Below are positions 26,959 through 35,110 of a stretch of DNA of 64,000 nucleotides, in pieces; the stretch's first letter is position 1, and each line of letters starts with the position of its first letter. The stretch is from Phocaeicola dorei (GTDB taxonomy: Bacteria; Bacteroidota; Bacteroidia; Bacteroidales; Bacteroidaceae): NCBI RefSeq assembly GCF_013009555.1, contig NZ_CP046176.1:3193501-3257500 (forward strand). Direction: 5' to 3'. Made by a program: the position numbers and the translations under genes. The notes beneath the pieces were generated by a model. The model did not search any database, was not told the origin of the DNA, and worked only from the letters and a program-made list of their open reading frames with translations.

Positions 26959-27825
26959 ATGGAAGATACAGCCATACCATACGAACTGCCCGAAGCGGAG
27001 AACCATTCGTTTTTCTTCATCGACCAGCGAACGGAGCCGAGCCTCGAAGCCAAGCTGCACCGTCACGATGCATGGGAGTTGTATTATGTCGTTCATGGAC
27101 AGGGCAACCGAATGGCAGGCGATACATTACAGCACTTTGAAGCGGGCGATGTGGCGTTGATACCGCCGTCGATGCTTCATCGCTGGGAATACGCAGCCGA
27201 CAGTGCGGACGAGGACGGTTGTGTCCGTTACCTGATGGTAGCGTTCAAGCATTCGTTGGTGGAACGGAGTATGGAGGTCTTTCCCGAATTGCGGAACAGA
27301 CTGGCGGACGTGATGTTTCCGACCGATGCGTTGAAGTTCGGACCGGAAAGTGTGCGGGTTATCCGTAAGACATTGTCCGAAATGAACGGTATGGACGAAC
27401 TGGGACGTTTAAGTGCAATGTTCCGTCTGCTACCTGTCATTTTCACTTCGTCCGACCATATATTTGCAGGGAAACCGATGCGCATCGAGAAGAACGTTCG
27501 GCGTATGCAGCAGATTTGCGCATACGTGATGAAGCATTACGTTCATTCCATTGCGCTGGATGATATTGCGGCAGAAGTGGGCATGAACCGTTCGGCGTTC
27601 TGTTCCTATTTTAAGCGGTGCAAAGGGATGACCTTTTCACAGTTCGTCACACAATACCGTTTGAACACGGCTTGCGATTTGCTAAAACATTCGCAAAAAG
27701 GAGTGTCGGAGATATGTTATCTTGTAGGCTTCAACGACCTGCCGCATTTCGTGCGGGTCTTTACAAGTACAATGGGAATGCCGCCGTCCAAGTATAGAAA
27801 GCAATTCAAGGCCGGAAACGGTTGA
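26959..27825 (+). CDS. AraC-family regulator with cupin sensor domain
   Basis: 288 residues from ATG 26959. The N-terminal cupin barrel (KLHRHDAWELYYVVHGQG, then FEAGDVALIPPSMLHRW) is followed by two AraC helix-turn-helix units (IALDDIAAEVGMNRSAFCSY, and VSEICYLVGFNDLPHFVRVF). It is divergent from the nitroreductase/EamA/DUF1848/SPL operon and is its likely regulator, responding to a small ligand bound in the cupin. GC content is visibly higher here and in the divergent operon than in the neighbouring defence genes. Confidence 0.9.
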   Translation: MEDTAIPYELPEAENHSFFFIDQRTEPSLEAKLHRHDAWELYYVVHGQGNRMAGDTLQHFEAGDVALIPPSMLHRWEYAADSADEDGCVRYLMVAFKHSLVERSMEVFPELRNRLADVMFPTDALKFGPESVRVIRKTLSEMNGMDELGRLSAMFRLLPVIFTSSDHIFAGKPMRIEKNVRRMQQICAYVMKHYVHSIALDDIAAEVGMNRSAFCSYFKRCKGMTFSQFVTQYRLNTACDLLKHSQKGVSEICYLVGFNDLPHFVRVFTSTMGMPPSKYRKQFKAGNG

Positions 27826-28069
27826 ATACAGTTTGTTCAAAAGTCGTTGAAAAAACGCCATCTACTTTTATTCAATCTATTATTCCTCAAATATATGGCG
27901 AAAAACTCTCCATTTCGATATATCCGCATAATGTATTTTGGGATGTAATAGATCTCGTATTGCTTTAATGTAAATGGTAATCATCAATATATGATTTCCT
28001 AAAAACGCAAAATAATTATCTTATAGGAGATATTTTCATCTTTATATCTTTAAATATTTGAATTATGCG

Positions 28070-28077
28070 TATCTTTG
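28070..28077 (+). promoter_or_regulatory. -7 element TATCTTTG
   Basis: A TAnnTTTG match, 23 bp before the XRE regulator that heads the DUF1016 cassette. Confidence 0.6.
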
Positions 28078-28100
28078 TAGTCACGATAAATTTATGACGC

Positions 28101-28319
28101 ATGAATAAAGATATGAATCGTCTAAAAGTGGTGCTGGCGGAGACAAAACGCACGAATAGATGGTTGGCAGAACAATTGGGAAAGGATCAAGCTACGGTTT
28201 CTAAATGGTGTACTAATACCAGTCAACCGAGCCTTGAAACGCTATTCCAAATAGCAGAATGTTTAGGTGTCAAAGTTCAAGATTTGATAAGTAAAGCTAC
28301 CTCTAAAGACCATGAGTAA
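28101..28319 (+). CDS. Small XRE-family regulator heading the DUF1016 cassette
   Basis: 72 residues, essentially one helix-turn-helix (NRLKVVLAETKRTNRWLAEQ, then KDQATVSKWCTNTSQPSLET, LGVKVQDLI). It closely resembles the 67-residue regulator at 20947, so the two are paralogues or arrived with similar cassettes. Its end overlaps the DUF1016 start by 8 bp, indicating translational coupling. Confidence 0.88.
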   Translation: MNKDMNRLKVVLAETKRTNRWLAEQLGKDQATVSKWCTNTSQPSLETLFQIAECLGVKVQDLISKATSKDHE

Positions 28320-29430
28320 GATACAAAATATAGATAGCCACATCATCGCAGATATTGCGGAACGCATCGAGCGATTGATTACGAATGCACGAGCAAATGT
28401 TGCACGAGTAGTTAATATTACCGAAGTCATCACCAAATATGAAATAGGGCGCATTATTGTAAATGTCGTACAAGAAGGTGAAGAACGTGCAACATACGGT
28501 AAACAGTTATTGAAAGGTGTATCAGAGGTATTGACAGAAAGACTTGGCGATGGATGGTCGGTAGAAACCTTGAAAAGATGCCGTAAGTTTTTCACGATAT
28601 ATTCGGTAAAACAGATCGGCACAACAGTGTTGACCGAATCGTCGGATGATAATTTGGTCAACACTGTTGACCAAATTCAAAAAACGGTAAAAAGCTCAAC
28701 AAAATTGACTGAAACATACCCGTTTACGCTTTCTTGGTCTCATTATTTGGTGTTAATGCGTATCGAATCCGAAGCAGAACGGAGTTTCTATGAAATCGAA
28801 TGCCAAAAGCAGAATTGGAGTGTTCGACAACTGCAAAGGCAATATAATTCAAGCCTGTATGAACGATTGGCTCTTAGCAGAGACAAAGAGGCAGTCATGC
28901 GTTTGGCACAAGAGGGACAAACTATTAATAATCCTGATGACATCATCAAGAATCCGTTAACATTAGAATTTTTGGGACTTAAATCTGATGTATCATATTC
29001 TGAGACCAAGTTGGAAAATGCTATAATAGGAAAGATGCAGCATTTCTTATTAGAATTAGGGAAAGGTTTCTTGTTTGAGGCACGTCAGAAGCGATTTACT
29101 TTCGATGAAGAAAATTTTTATGTCGACTTGGTTTTCTATAACCGACTTTTACAATGCTATGTGCTGATTGACCTGAAAGTAGATAAACTGGCTCATCAAG
29201 ATTTGGGACAAATGCAGATGTATGTCAACTACTATGACCGTTATGTCAAACAGGATTTTGAAAAACCGACAATCGGCATTCTACTTTGTAAAGAAAAGAA
29301 AGATGCGTTGGTAGAACTTACTCTGCCGAAAGATTCTAATATCTATGCACAACAATATGCCCTTTACCTTCCAGATAAGCAGTTGCTACAAGCAAAATTG
29401 AGAGAGTGGATAGAGGAGCAGGATGAATAA
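28312..29430 (+). CDS. DUF1016/YhcG-type PD-(D/E)XK nuclease
   Basis: 372 residues. The N-terminal helical DUF1016 domain (ITEVITKYEIGRIIVNVVQE; GWSVETLKRCRKFF) is joined to a C-terminal PD-(D/E)XK nuclease domain with D272, D287 and K289 (FYVDLVFYN ... VLIDLKV). This family is often found beside restriction-modification genes and mobile DNA. Here a truncated type IIG enzyme follows 40 bp downstream, and a putative four-gene restriction system follows that. The start overlaps the XRE gene. Confidence 0.88.
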   Translation: MSKIQNIDSHIIADIAERIERLITNARANVARVVNITEVITKYEIGRIIVNVVQEGEERATYGKQLLKGVSEVLTERLGDGWSVETLKRCRKFFTIYSVKQIGTTVLTESSDDNLVNTVDQIQKTVKSSTKLTETYPFTLSWSHYLVLMRIESEAERSFYEIECQKQNWSVRQLQRQYNSSLYERLALSRDKEAVMRLAQEGQTINNPDDIIKNPLTLEFLGLKSDVSYSETKLENAIIGKMQHFLLELGKGFLFEARQKRFTFDEENFYVDLVFYNRLLQCYVLIDLKVDKLAHQDLGQMQMYVNYYDRYVKQDFEKPTIGILLCKEKKDALVELTLPKDSNIYAQQYALYLPDKQLLQAKLREWIEEQDE

Positions 29431-29470
29431 ATTCATTGTTTCTTTAAAATATAAAATTTGCTAAAATATT

Positions 29471-29647
29471 ATGTTCGAACTTACAATAGCAAAGTCATTG
29501 AATAAAGCATACCTTCAAGTAAGCATTGGCAAGTTGTCTTTTGATACATTCAAGCAGCAACTTGAAATGTTATATGAACAAATCGTCACAATTGATACCA
29601 AAGAAAAGTTCGAAAGGAATTTGATGGACTTAATTGCGAGAACTTAA
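29471..29647 (+). pseudogene. N-terminal stub of an Eco57I-like type IIG restriction-methylation enzyme
   Basis: 58 codons from ATG 29471: FELTIAKSLNKAYLQVSIGK, FKQQLEMLYEQI and EKFERNLMDLI, then TAA. This follows the N-terminal pattern of large Eco57I-type type IIG proteins (KALNKAFL..., FK..L..LL..I, E.FHKNL). The catalytic nuclease and methyltransferase parts, more than 900 residues in the family, are gone. The downstream operon begins about 50 bp later, so a replacement of the type IIG gene by the four-gene operon is likely. Confidence 0.6.
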
Positions 29648-29696
29648 TAAAAGAGGTAACTTAGCAAATGAATTTATTATATATAAGATAATTATC

Positions 29697-30797
29697 ATGA
29701 TTGTAGAATATAAGGTGTTAGACAGTTTGCATCGTCCATTTCACAGGCCTATTTGGATTGTGAAATGGGTCTGCTATTTTACACTTTTAAGAAGTAAGAA
29801 TCCTAATGAATACATCTTAACCAAAGAAAAAACTATTGATTTTTACTTTACAATGTTAGGGTGGCTACATACTAACTATCCTCAAGACAATGATGGGATT
29901 CCATCTAAAGAATCAGTGGATGAAGTATGGAATTATTTTCTCGCTATTGATATTAACAATAGGGAGAATAGACTGCGTGAGGTTCTATCAAAGAGTAGAG
30001 AGAGAGGAATTGAAACTAAAATATATAGTACATATAAAGCATGTAGTTATTATCTAAATTTAGCCGATGACAAGCTACATTTCTCAGATAACAGTAATAA
30101 TTCGCAAAATTGGAAACCAAATCAATTAACTAAAGCGGTTCTTAAGAGTGGTATATCTCCGACTGACAGGAAAATCTATATATGGCACATTTTACAAAAT
30201 GACGGACACTTCTTCTTATCTATGTGTTTATTGTATAAGCCAATAGAAAGATATGAGCTGAAAATGGAGTCGGAAATATTCAAGTTCATGCAACGTTATT
30301 ATCCAATGGCGAACTTTGATTATACAAAACAAAGCCACAGCAACTATTATGTGGTAAGAAAACGGTGGATTGAATTGCTTCAGGTTATTAATGAGAAAGG
30401 TAGTCTGAGTAGGGTTTTAACAAGTACTATTGCAAGTGATAGCAGTCTTGAAAAAGTATTCTGCGATATTAAAAGTAAGGTTAAAGAATACATTCTTGAG
30501 TTAAGGAAAAGAAGTAATTTTATCAAACAAAAGAAAGCGTTTTTTGCTATTTATTGGAAACAGATAGCAAAAAGTGAAGATAAAAGTAATTTTGTGAACC
30601 TATATGATATCTGTAAAGAGATGAAGATGAGTTACGAGAAATTTCAAATCTTTCTAATGCATTTTTATCAGGAAGAGAGACTGGTTAACAATATATTTTT
30701 TATCAATATAGTATCAACGATTGAGCAAAGGAAACGCTTTTATATAGGGAATGCTCCTGTAATGAAAATTAAAATAACTAAGAATTATGGAATATAA
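29697..30797 (+). CDS. Unknown protein, first gene of the four-gene restriction-like operon
   Basis: 366 residues from ATG 29697. An in-frame ATG at 29634 overlaps the type IIG stub and is less likely. I recognise no family. The N-terminal third is aromatic-rich (FHRPIWIVKWVCYFTLLRSK). The C-terminal 60 residues look like a winged-helix end (LYDICKEMKMSYEKFQIFL). No catalytic motif is evident, so it may be a DNA-binding or specificity subunit. It overlaps the ATPase gene by 11 bp, which places it firmly in the operon. Confidence 0.75.
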   Translation: MIVEYKVLDSLHRPFHRPIWIVKWVCYFTLLRSKNPNEYILTKEKTIDFYFTMLGWLHTNYPQDNDGIPSKESVDEVWNYFLAIDINNRENRLREVLSKSRERGIETKIYSTYKACSYYLNLADDKLHFSDNSNNSQNWKPNQLTKAVLKSGISPTDRKIYIWHILQNDGHFFLSMCLLYKPIERYELKMESEIFKFMQRYYPMANFDYTKQSHSNYYVVRKRWIELLQVINEKGSLSRVLTSTIASDSSLEKVFCDIKSKVKEYILELRKRSNFIKQKKAFFAIYWKQIAKSEDKSNFVNLYDICKEMKMSYEKFQIFLMHFYQEERLVNNIFFINIVSTIEQRKRFYIGNAPVMKIKITKNYGI

Positions 30798-32301
30798 TGG
30801 GTTGTGGGACAGACTAACTGTCGATGGAGAAAAAATGGATACAATTAGGAAGGACTGGATAGAAGGTAAAGTTCCAGATCTTCCATTTGTTATTATTGAT
30901 CAAGAGAAATTAAAAGAGCATATTAGCGAAAAACTATCCAATATTGCTGGACAAAGGATGGTAACTACCATCATTAAGGCTCAATATGGTGATGGAAAAA
31001 CCAATGTACTTAAATACTTGAGTTTATATTTTGTCAATCATAAAGATTTGCGCATTCTTTTGCTTTATAGCCGTGCAGATGTTGAACAAACTGACTTTTG
31101 TATATATTTACTTCAGCAGTTGCAAGACAATTGTATGAAAGAACTTGTGGAAGGGGTAAAATCATTGCGTAACACAGATAGATTTAATCCTGCAATATTA
31201 GCAAACAACTTTAATGATGATTTTTCCCATATTCGAGATTATACTATAAAGTTGTTTGAACAAGGACTAGATGATGAAACTATAACCAATATTATTTATT
31301 TGGGAACAGGAAGGCTGTATTCCAAAGGCGCATTCAGCAAACACGGTCTTTCACAACTTACAAACTTTAATAGAAGAGAAATTTTTGTGCTATTCTTGAA
31401 TATTCTTGCACAATGTGATTATCGAATAATATTTGCAGTAGATGAGCTTGAGAAAATATATGACAAATCAACCCGTAGAATGGCATATTTTTTTAACTCA
31501 TATCGTGAGTTAGTGGATTTATTCAACAAAATACAAGGTCACTATCTGATAACAACGATAACGAATGCTGTTGATATTGCATCGCTCAGTCAACCTTTTT
31601 GGGGAAGAATTGAAAACGATGTAGTGTATATTAAAAAGATTACAGAAGAATCTGATTTAGCAGAACTTGTACAATTAATGGCAGAATTACTTAATGTTGA
31701 AATCAGAGAAGGAAAGGTTAGCGACATCGTATCTACTATCAGCAGAAAACGGTTAGATAGTAATCGATTTGTTATACGGGCTATAGGTGAAGCACTGAAA
31801 GGAAATCATTCAATAAGTTTTGAAGAAGAGCTCGCAAAAGATGAGCAAATAAAGACCCTTTATAATAATGCATATACTAATGCTAAGGATGATGGTGGAT
31901 TGAAAAATCTAACCCGTGCTTTTTTTGATCCCTTAGAGTATTACTTAGAGACATTGGAATATAAAAATATAGATGAAAATCTTTTTAGAAGGGATTATCA
32001 AGCATTCATTGATATTGTTTCAAAAAAGGCATTCTTCTTTTTGTTCAATGATGACTCGAAGATAAAAGGTAGAATACAGGAGTTCATTAACGAGAAAGGA
32101 ATTAATAGGTTTGTTGTATTTGTGCCCAAGGAACTGACCGTCACTCATTCTATGTTTGATTTTGCTGGAGTGGAAGTGAAAATTATAGACTATGATCCTA
32201 CGCAACTATTTGTATTAATGAATATATATCGAAGGAATTTTGATAAGCAGAAGGAAATCTTCCGTTTAATTGGCATTGTTACAGAATATGTATTTGAGTG
32301 A
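30787..32301 (+). CDS. P-loop ATPase of the four-gene restriction-like operon
   Basis: 504 residues. The Walker A-like loop is QYGDGKTN (G68, G70, K71, T72), a shortened GxGKT form. Walker B is IIFAVDELEKI with D219 and E220. The region after it (HYLITTITNAVDIASLSQPF) looks like sensor 1 of AAA+ or ORC/STAND-type ATPases. The C-terminal 150 residues are unassigned. No helicase motifs are visible. It overlaps the upstream gene by 11 bp and the next by none (2-bp gap with ATG 32304). Likely the energy-using or switching subunit. Confidence 0.8.
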   Translation: MEYNGLWDRLTVDGEKMDTIRKDWIEGKVPDLPFVIIDQEKLKEHISEKLSNIAGQRMVTTIIKAQYGDGKTNVLKYLSLYFVNHKDLRILLLYSRADVEQTDFCIYLLQQLQDNCMKELVEGVKSLRNTDRFNPAILANNFNDDFSHIRDYTIKLFEQGLDDETITNIIYLGTGRLYSKGAFSKHGLSQLTNFNRREIFVLFLNILAQCDYRIIFAVDELEKIYDKSTRRMAYFFNSYRELVDLFNKIQGHYLITTITNAVDIASLSQPFWGRIENDVVYIKKITEESDLAELVQLMAELLNVEIREGKVSDIVSTISRKRLDSNRFVIRAIGEALKGNHSISFEEELAKDEQIKTLYNNAYTNAKDDGGLKNLTRAFFDPLEYYLETLEYKNIDENLFRRDYQAFIDIVSKKAFFFLFNDDSKIKGRIQEFINEKGINRFVVFVPKELTVTHSMFDFAGVEVKIIDYDPTQLFVLMNIYRRNFDKQKEIFRLIGIVTEYVFE

Positions 32302-32303
32302 TT

Positions 32304-33935
32304 ATGAAGTGGGCGTGTAAAAATACATTAGGGATCTATAAATATACGATAGATATAGAAAATTTGCTATCCCCCGTTTATCATCTTATTTTAGATTTAA
32401 TCAGAGAGCGCTACCCGAATCTACAATTCCACGAATGGGGTGGCGAAGTATTCGATATTGCGAAAGTTACAGGACGAACTCAGGTCGCAGACGATGTTTC
32501 AGAGGAATCTTTTTTAGTACTACTTTCCGGCTATTTAGAAGATTATCTCTATGAACAATCTAACCTTTTAGAGAATATTGGGGTATTATTGTTATATCGG
32601 ACAAAACGATTTTTTATCGCTCAGGCTAAAACAAAAATGCAGCCATTATTGATAAATTGGATTAAAAAATCAGGAATAATTGATAATTTTTTCGAGCTTA
32701 TTAGTAATTTAGAAATCAATAATATAAGAGAACCTCTTGCTAAATTGATGAATGACCAATATTTTGGCAATTCTATTAGAATAATAGAATTAGATTTAAA
32801 AGGCTCTTTTGTCCCCAAAAAAATCATAGAAAAATACGAAGAACTACCTATAGATGAAGAAGCAATATGGCTTTGTGATAATTGGAAAACTAAAATAGGA
32901 TTAGAAGAAACTTCCCAATACAGTGAAGTCTCTTTTCCTAACAGTGATAGTTTTGGCATAGCTATGGGCGATTGGGTATTACCAACTGAATATGTAGACC
33001 ATATAGTTAAGTCGGAATATTCGACGGAATATTTTTGGATTATGCTGAATGATGTATATGCACATAGAAATAATAGAATCAGCAAATACCGAGATAAATG
33101 CTCAAGATTTGCAAATGCTCTTAGAGAAACTGAATTTGCCAATTTGATGACTAAACTACGATACAATCTATACCTTTCAAAAGATGATATGGAAAAGCAT
33201 GAAGAATTTAAAGAATTTTTTGAAGAGGTATATAACATAGAGCGATTTAAAAAGGAAATAAATCACGTATTATTTACAGGAAGTCATGTAGCTGAACAAG
33301 TGGGAAACAAACAAACCATGTTTGGGCTATATAAAACAGTGAAGGACAATACTGAATTTAATCTCAGAGCATGGATTAATGTCGAAACCGACAATAGTCA
33401 GAAGTTAACTACAAGTAATGGGGAAGAAAAGGTAGAAATAAAAACTGTTTATGCTTTGAAACCTTATTATAGCTATTACTTCTGCAAAGATTATTTTGAA
33501 GATATGTTTGAGGATATGCTGACAGAAAGCGGTATCACATCACTTTCCAATTTTGAATTATATAAAAGCGACGACCCTAAAAACTGTTTTATTGAGATAG
33601 ATAAAATGGTTAAGAAAACAGATGGTTCATTAGTTTATATTGAAACCAAAACAACGTTAAATAGATATAATATAGAGGATACATTGAATGAGGTGGCTAA
33701 GTTCCATCAGATAATGATAAATAGTTATCCTAATGTGCAAATGAAGTACTTGCTTGTGTCCCTCTATTATAATGAAACGGTAGAAGATGGCTTTTCTTAT
33801 TTTACAAATGCAGAAGGAAGTTCGGTAAAAGATTTCAAAATACCAATAGCACGATATAACGGCATTGACTTGCACTGTATAGTAGAACCAGAATATGCTA
33901 AACTGAAAACAAAAATGGAACAGCTACTGAAATGA
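32304..33935 (+). CDS. PD-(D/E)XK nuclease-like protein of the four-gene operon
   Basis: 543 residues from ATG 32304; a GTG at 32298 overlaps the ATPase stop and is a second option. The first 400 residues match nothing I know. The C-terminal domain has a PD-(D/E)XK arrangement: D433 in CFIEIDKMV, then E447 and K449 in LVYIETKTT, a D-x13-E-x-K spacing typical of restriction nucleases, followed by a helix (DTLNEVAKFHQ). It overlaps the methyltransferase start by 4 bp. I infer that it is the DNA-cleaving subunit. Confidence 0.72.
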   Translation: MKWACKNTLGIYKYTIDIENLLSPVYHLILDLIRERYPNLQFHEWGGEVFDIAKVTGRTQVADDVSEESFLVLLSGYLEDYLYEQSNLLENIGVLLLYRTKRFFIAQAKTKMQPLLINWIKKSGIIDNFFELISNLEINNIREPLAKLMNDQYFGNSIRIIELDLKGSFVPKKIIEKYEELPIDEEAIWLCDNWKTKIGLEETSQYSEVSFPNSDSFGIAMGDWVLPTEYVDHIVKSEYSTEYFWIMLNDVYAHRNNRISKYRDKCSRFANALRETEFANLMTKLRYNLYLSKDDMEKHEEFKEFFEEVYNIERFKKEINHVLFTGSHVAEQVGNKQTMFGLYKTVKDNTEFNLRAWINVETDNSQKLTTSNGEEKVEIKTVYALKPYYSYYFCKDYFEDMFEDMLTESGITSLSNFELYKSDDPKNCFIEIDKMVKKTDGSLVYIETKTTLNRYNIEDTLNEVAKFHQIMINSYPNVQMKYLLVSLYYNETVEDGFSYFTNAEGSSVKDFKIPIARYNGIDLHCIVEPEYAKLKTKMEQLLK

Positions 33936-34969
33936 AATTACCTGCCACAAGATATTATGGTTCCAAACGCAGAGTCGTAGAGAAAATATGGGCTGCCTTG
34001 CAAGAAAACCATATCGATTTTGACTCGATGCTGGACTTGTTTGGAGGTACAGGTATTGTTTCCTATTACATGGCTAAAAAAGGAAAGGCAGTTTTATATA
34101 ATGACATCCTTTCATTTAACTGTGAAATAGCAACTGCCTTACTTCAATCACCCAAAGGTGTGTTTACCGAGACTCGTGCATTGAATTTGCTACAACGAGT
34201 ACCAGGTAGAGTTTATCAAACTATCATTGAAGATAATTTCGAAGATATTTATTATCCTAGAGAGGAAAACCGTTTGATTGATACTGTGATTCAGAATATT
34301 TCCTTTTTGAATGATGATGAACGAGCGAGTGCTTACTACATATTATTCCAGAGTTGTATGATAAAGCGCCCGTTTAATATATTTCATAGGAGAAATCTTA
34401 ATTTAAGGACCTCATTTACAAAAGCTAATTTTGGAAACAAAACTACATGGGAACAATCATTTGAGAGTCTATTTGTGAAGTTTACCCAAGAACTCAATGA
34501 ATTTCAATTTGCGGTTTTACCACGAGTTGAAGTTTCCAATATGTCGGCCTTACATTGTGATAGGGAAGCTGATCTTGTATATATTGATACACCATATTTC
34601 AGAGAAAAGCAAAGTACTGCGATAACCTACCACAATCGTTATCACTTTTTAGAAGGGTTGATGCATTACGAAGATATTCCTGATCAAATTAATAATGAAA
34701 AAGTTAATCGCGAAATTAAGTTTGGTCAGAATCATGAATTTGAGCAGAGAAGTCATTATATCAAAGATTTAAACGACTTATTAAGTCACCACCAACACTC
34801 GATAATTGCATTATCATATACTTCTGCTGGGTTCCCTTCAATAGATGAGCTATGTGAAATTATAGGTCAATACAAAGAGCAGATAATAGTTTGCAATTTG
34901 GGAAATCATCCTTTTGCGTTGAACCATAATAATGAAAATCGTAAAGAAGTGTTAATAATAGGGAAATAA
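33932..34969 (+). CDS. D12-class (Dam-like) adenine-N6 DNA methyltransferase
   Basis: 345 residues. The N-terminal YYGSKRRVVEKIW and motif I LDLFGGTG (D35-G41) bind SAM. The catalytic motif IV is DTPY at 219-222 (DPPY in most members), and YHNRYHFLEGL follows. This is the D12/Dam-type amino-methyltransferase layout. The family methylates adenine in a short site. In this operon it would protect host DNA from the nuclease encoded just upstream. It is the last gene; a hairpin follows 2 bp after the stop. Confidence 0.88.
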   Translation: MKLPATRYYGSKRRVVEKIWAALQENHIDFDSMLDLFGGTGIVSYYMAKKGKAVLYNDILSFNCEIATALLQSPKGVFTETRALNLLQRVPGRVYQTIIEDNFEDIYYPREENRLIDTVIQNISFLNDDERASAYYILFQSCMIKRPFNIFHRRNLNLRTSFTKANFGNKTTWEQSFESLFVKFTQELNEFQFAVLPRVEVSNMSALHCDREADLVYIDTPYFREKQSTAITYHNRYHFLEGLMHYEDIPDQINNEKVNREIKFGQNHEFEQRSHYIKDLNDLLSHHQHSIIALSYTSAGFPSIDELCEIIGQYKEQIIVCNLGNHPFALNHNNENRKEVLIIGK

Positions 34970-34970
34970 C

Positions 34971-35000
34971 ATTGCTGTTCGGTAAAAACTTGACAGCAAT
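34971..35000 (+). terminator. Hairpin after the methyltransferase gene
   Basis: ATTGCTGT and ACAGCAAT form an 8-bp stem around a 14-nt loop directly after the methyltransferase stop. The U tract is weak. Confidence 0.45.
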
Positions 35001-35069
35001 GCATCTATGTATTCTGCAGATAAATGTGACAAAGAGTTGTATCTGGTAACCATTGAGTGCAATAGAAAC

Positions 35070-35104
35070 ATGGTGTACTGCAAGCATGTGCTACAGCACA
35101 CCAT
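35070..35104. terminator. Hairpin between methyltransferase and relaxase genes
   Basis: ATGGTGTACTG pairs with CAGCACACCAT (10 of 11) around a 13-nt loop, 7 bp beyond the relaxase stop. It could end both convergent transcripts. Confidence 0.5.
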
Positions 35105-35110
35105 AATAAA

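Noticed and set aside
29697..34969. Four-gene operon as BREX, DISARM, McrBC or type I restriction
   Set aside because: No BrxL, PglZ or large helicase, no DISARM DUF1998 or helicase pair, no McrB GTPase motif, and no HsdR/HsdS features are visible.
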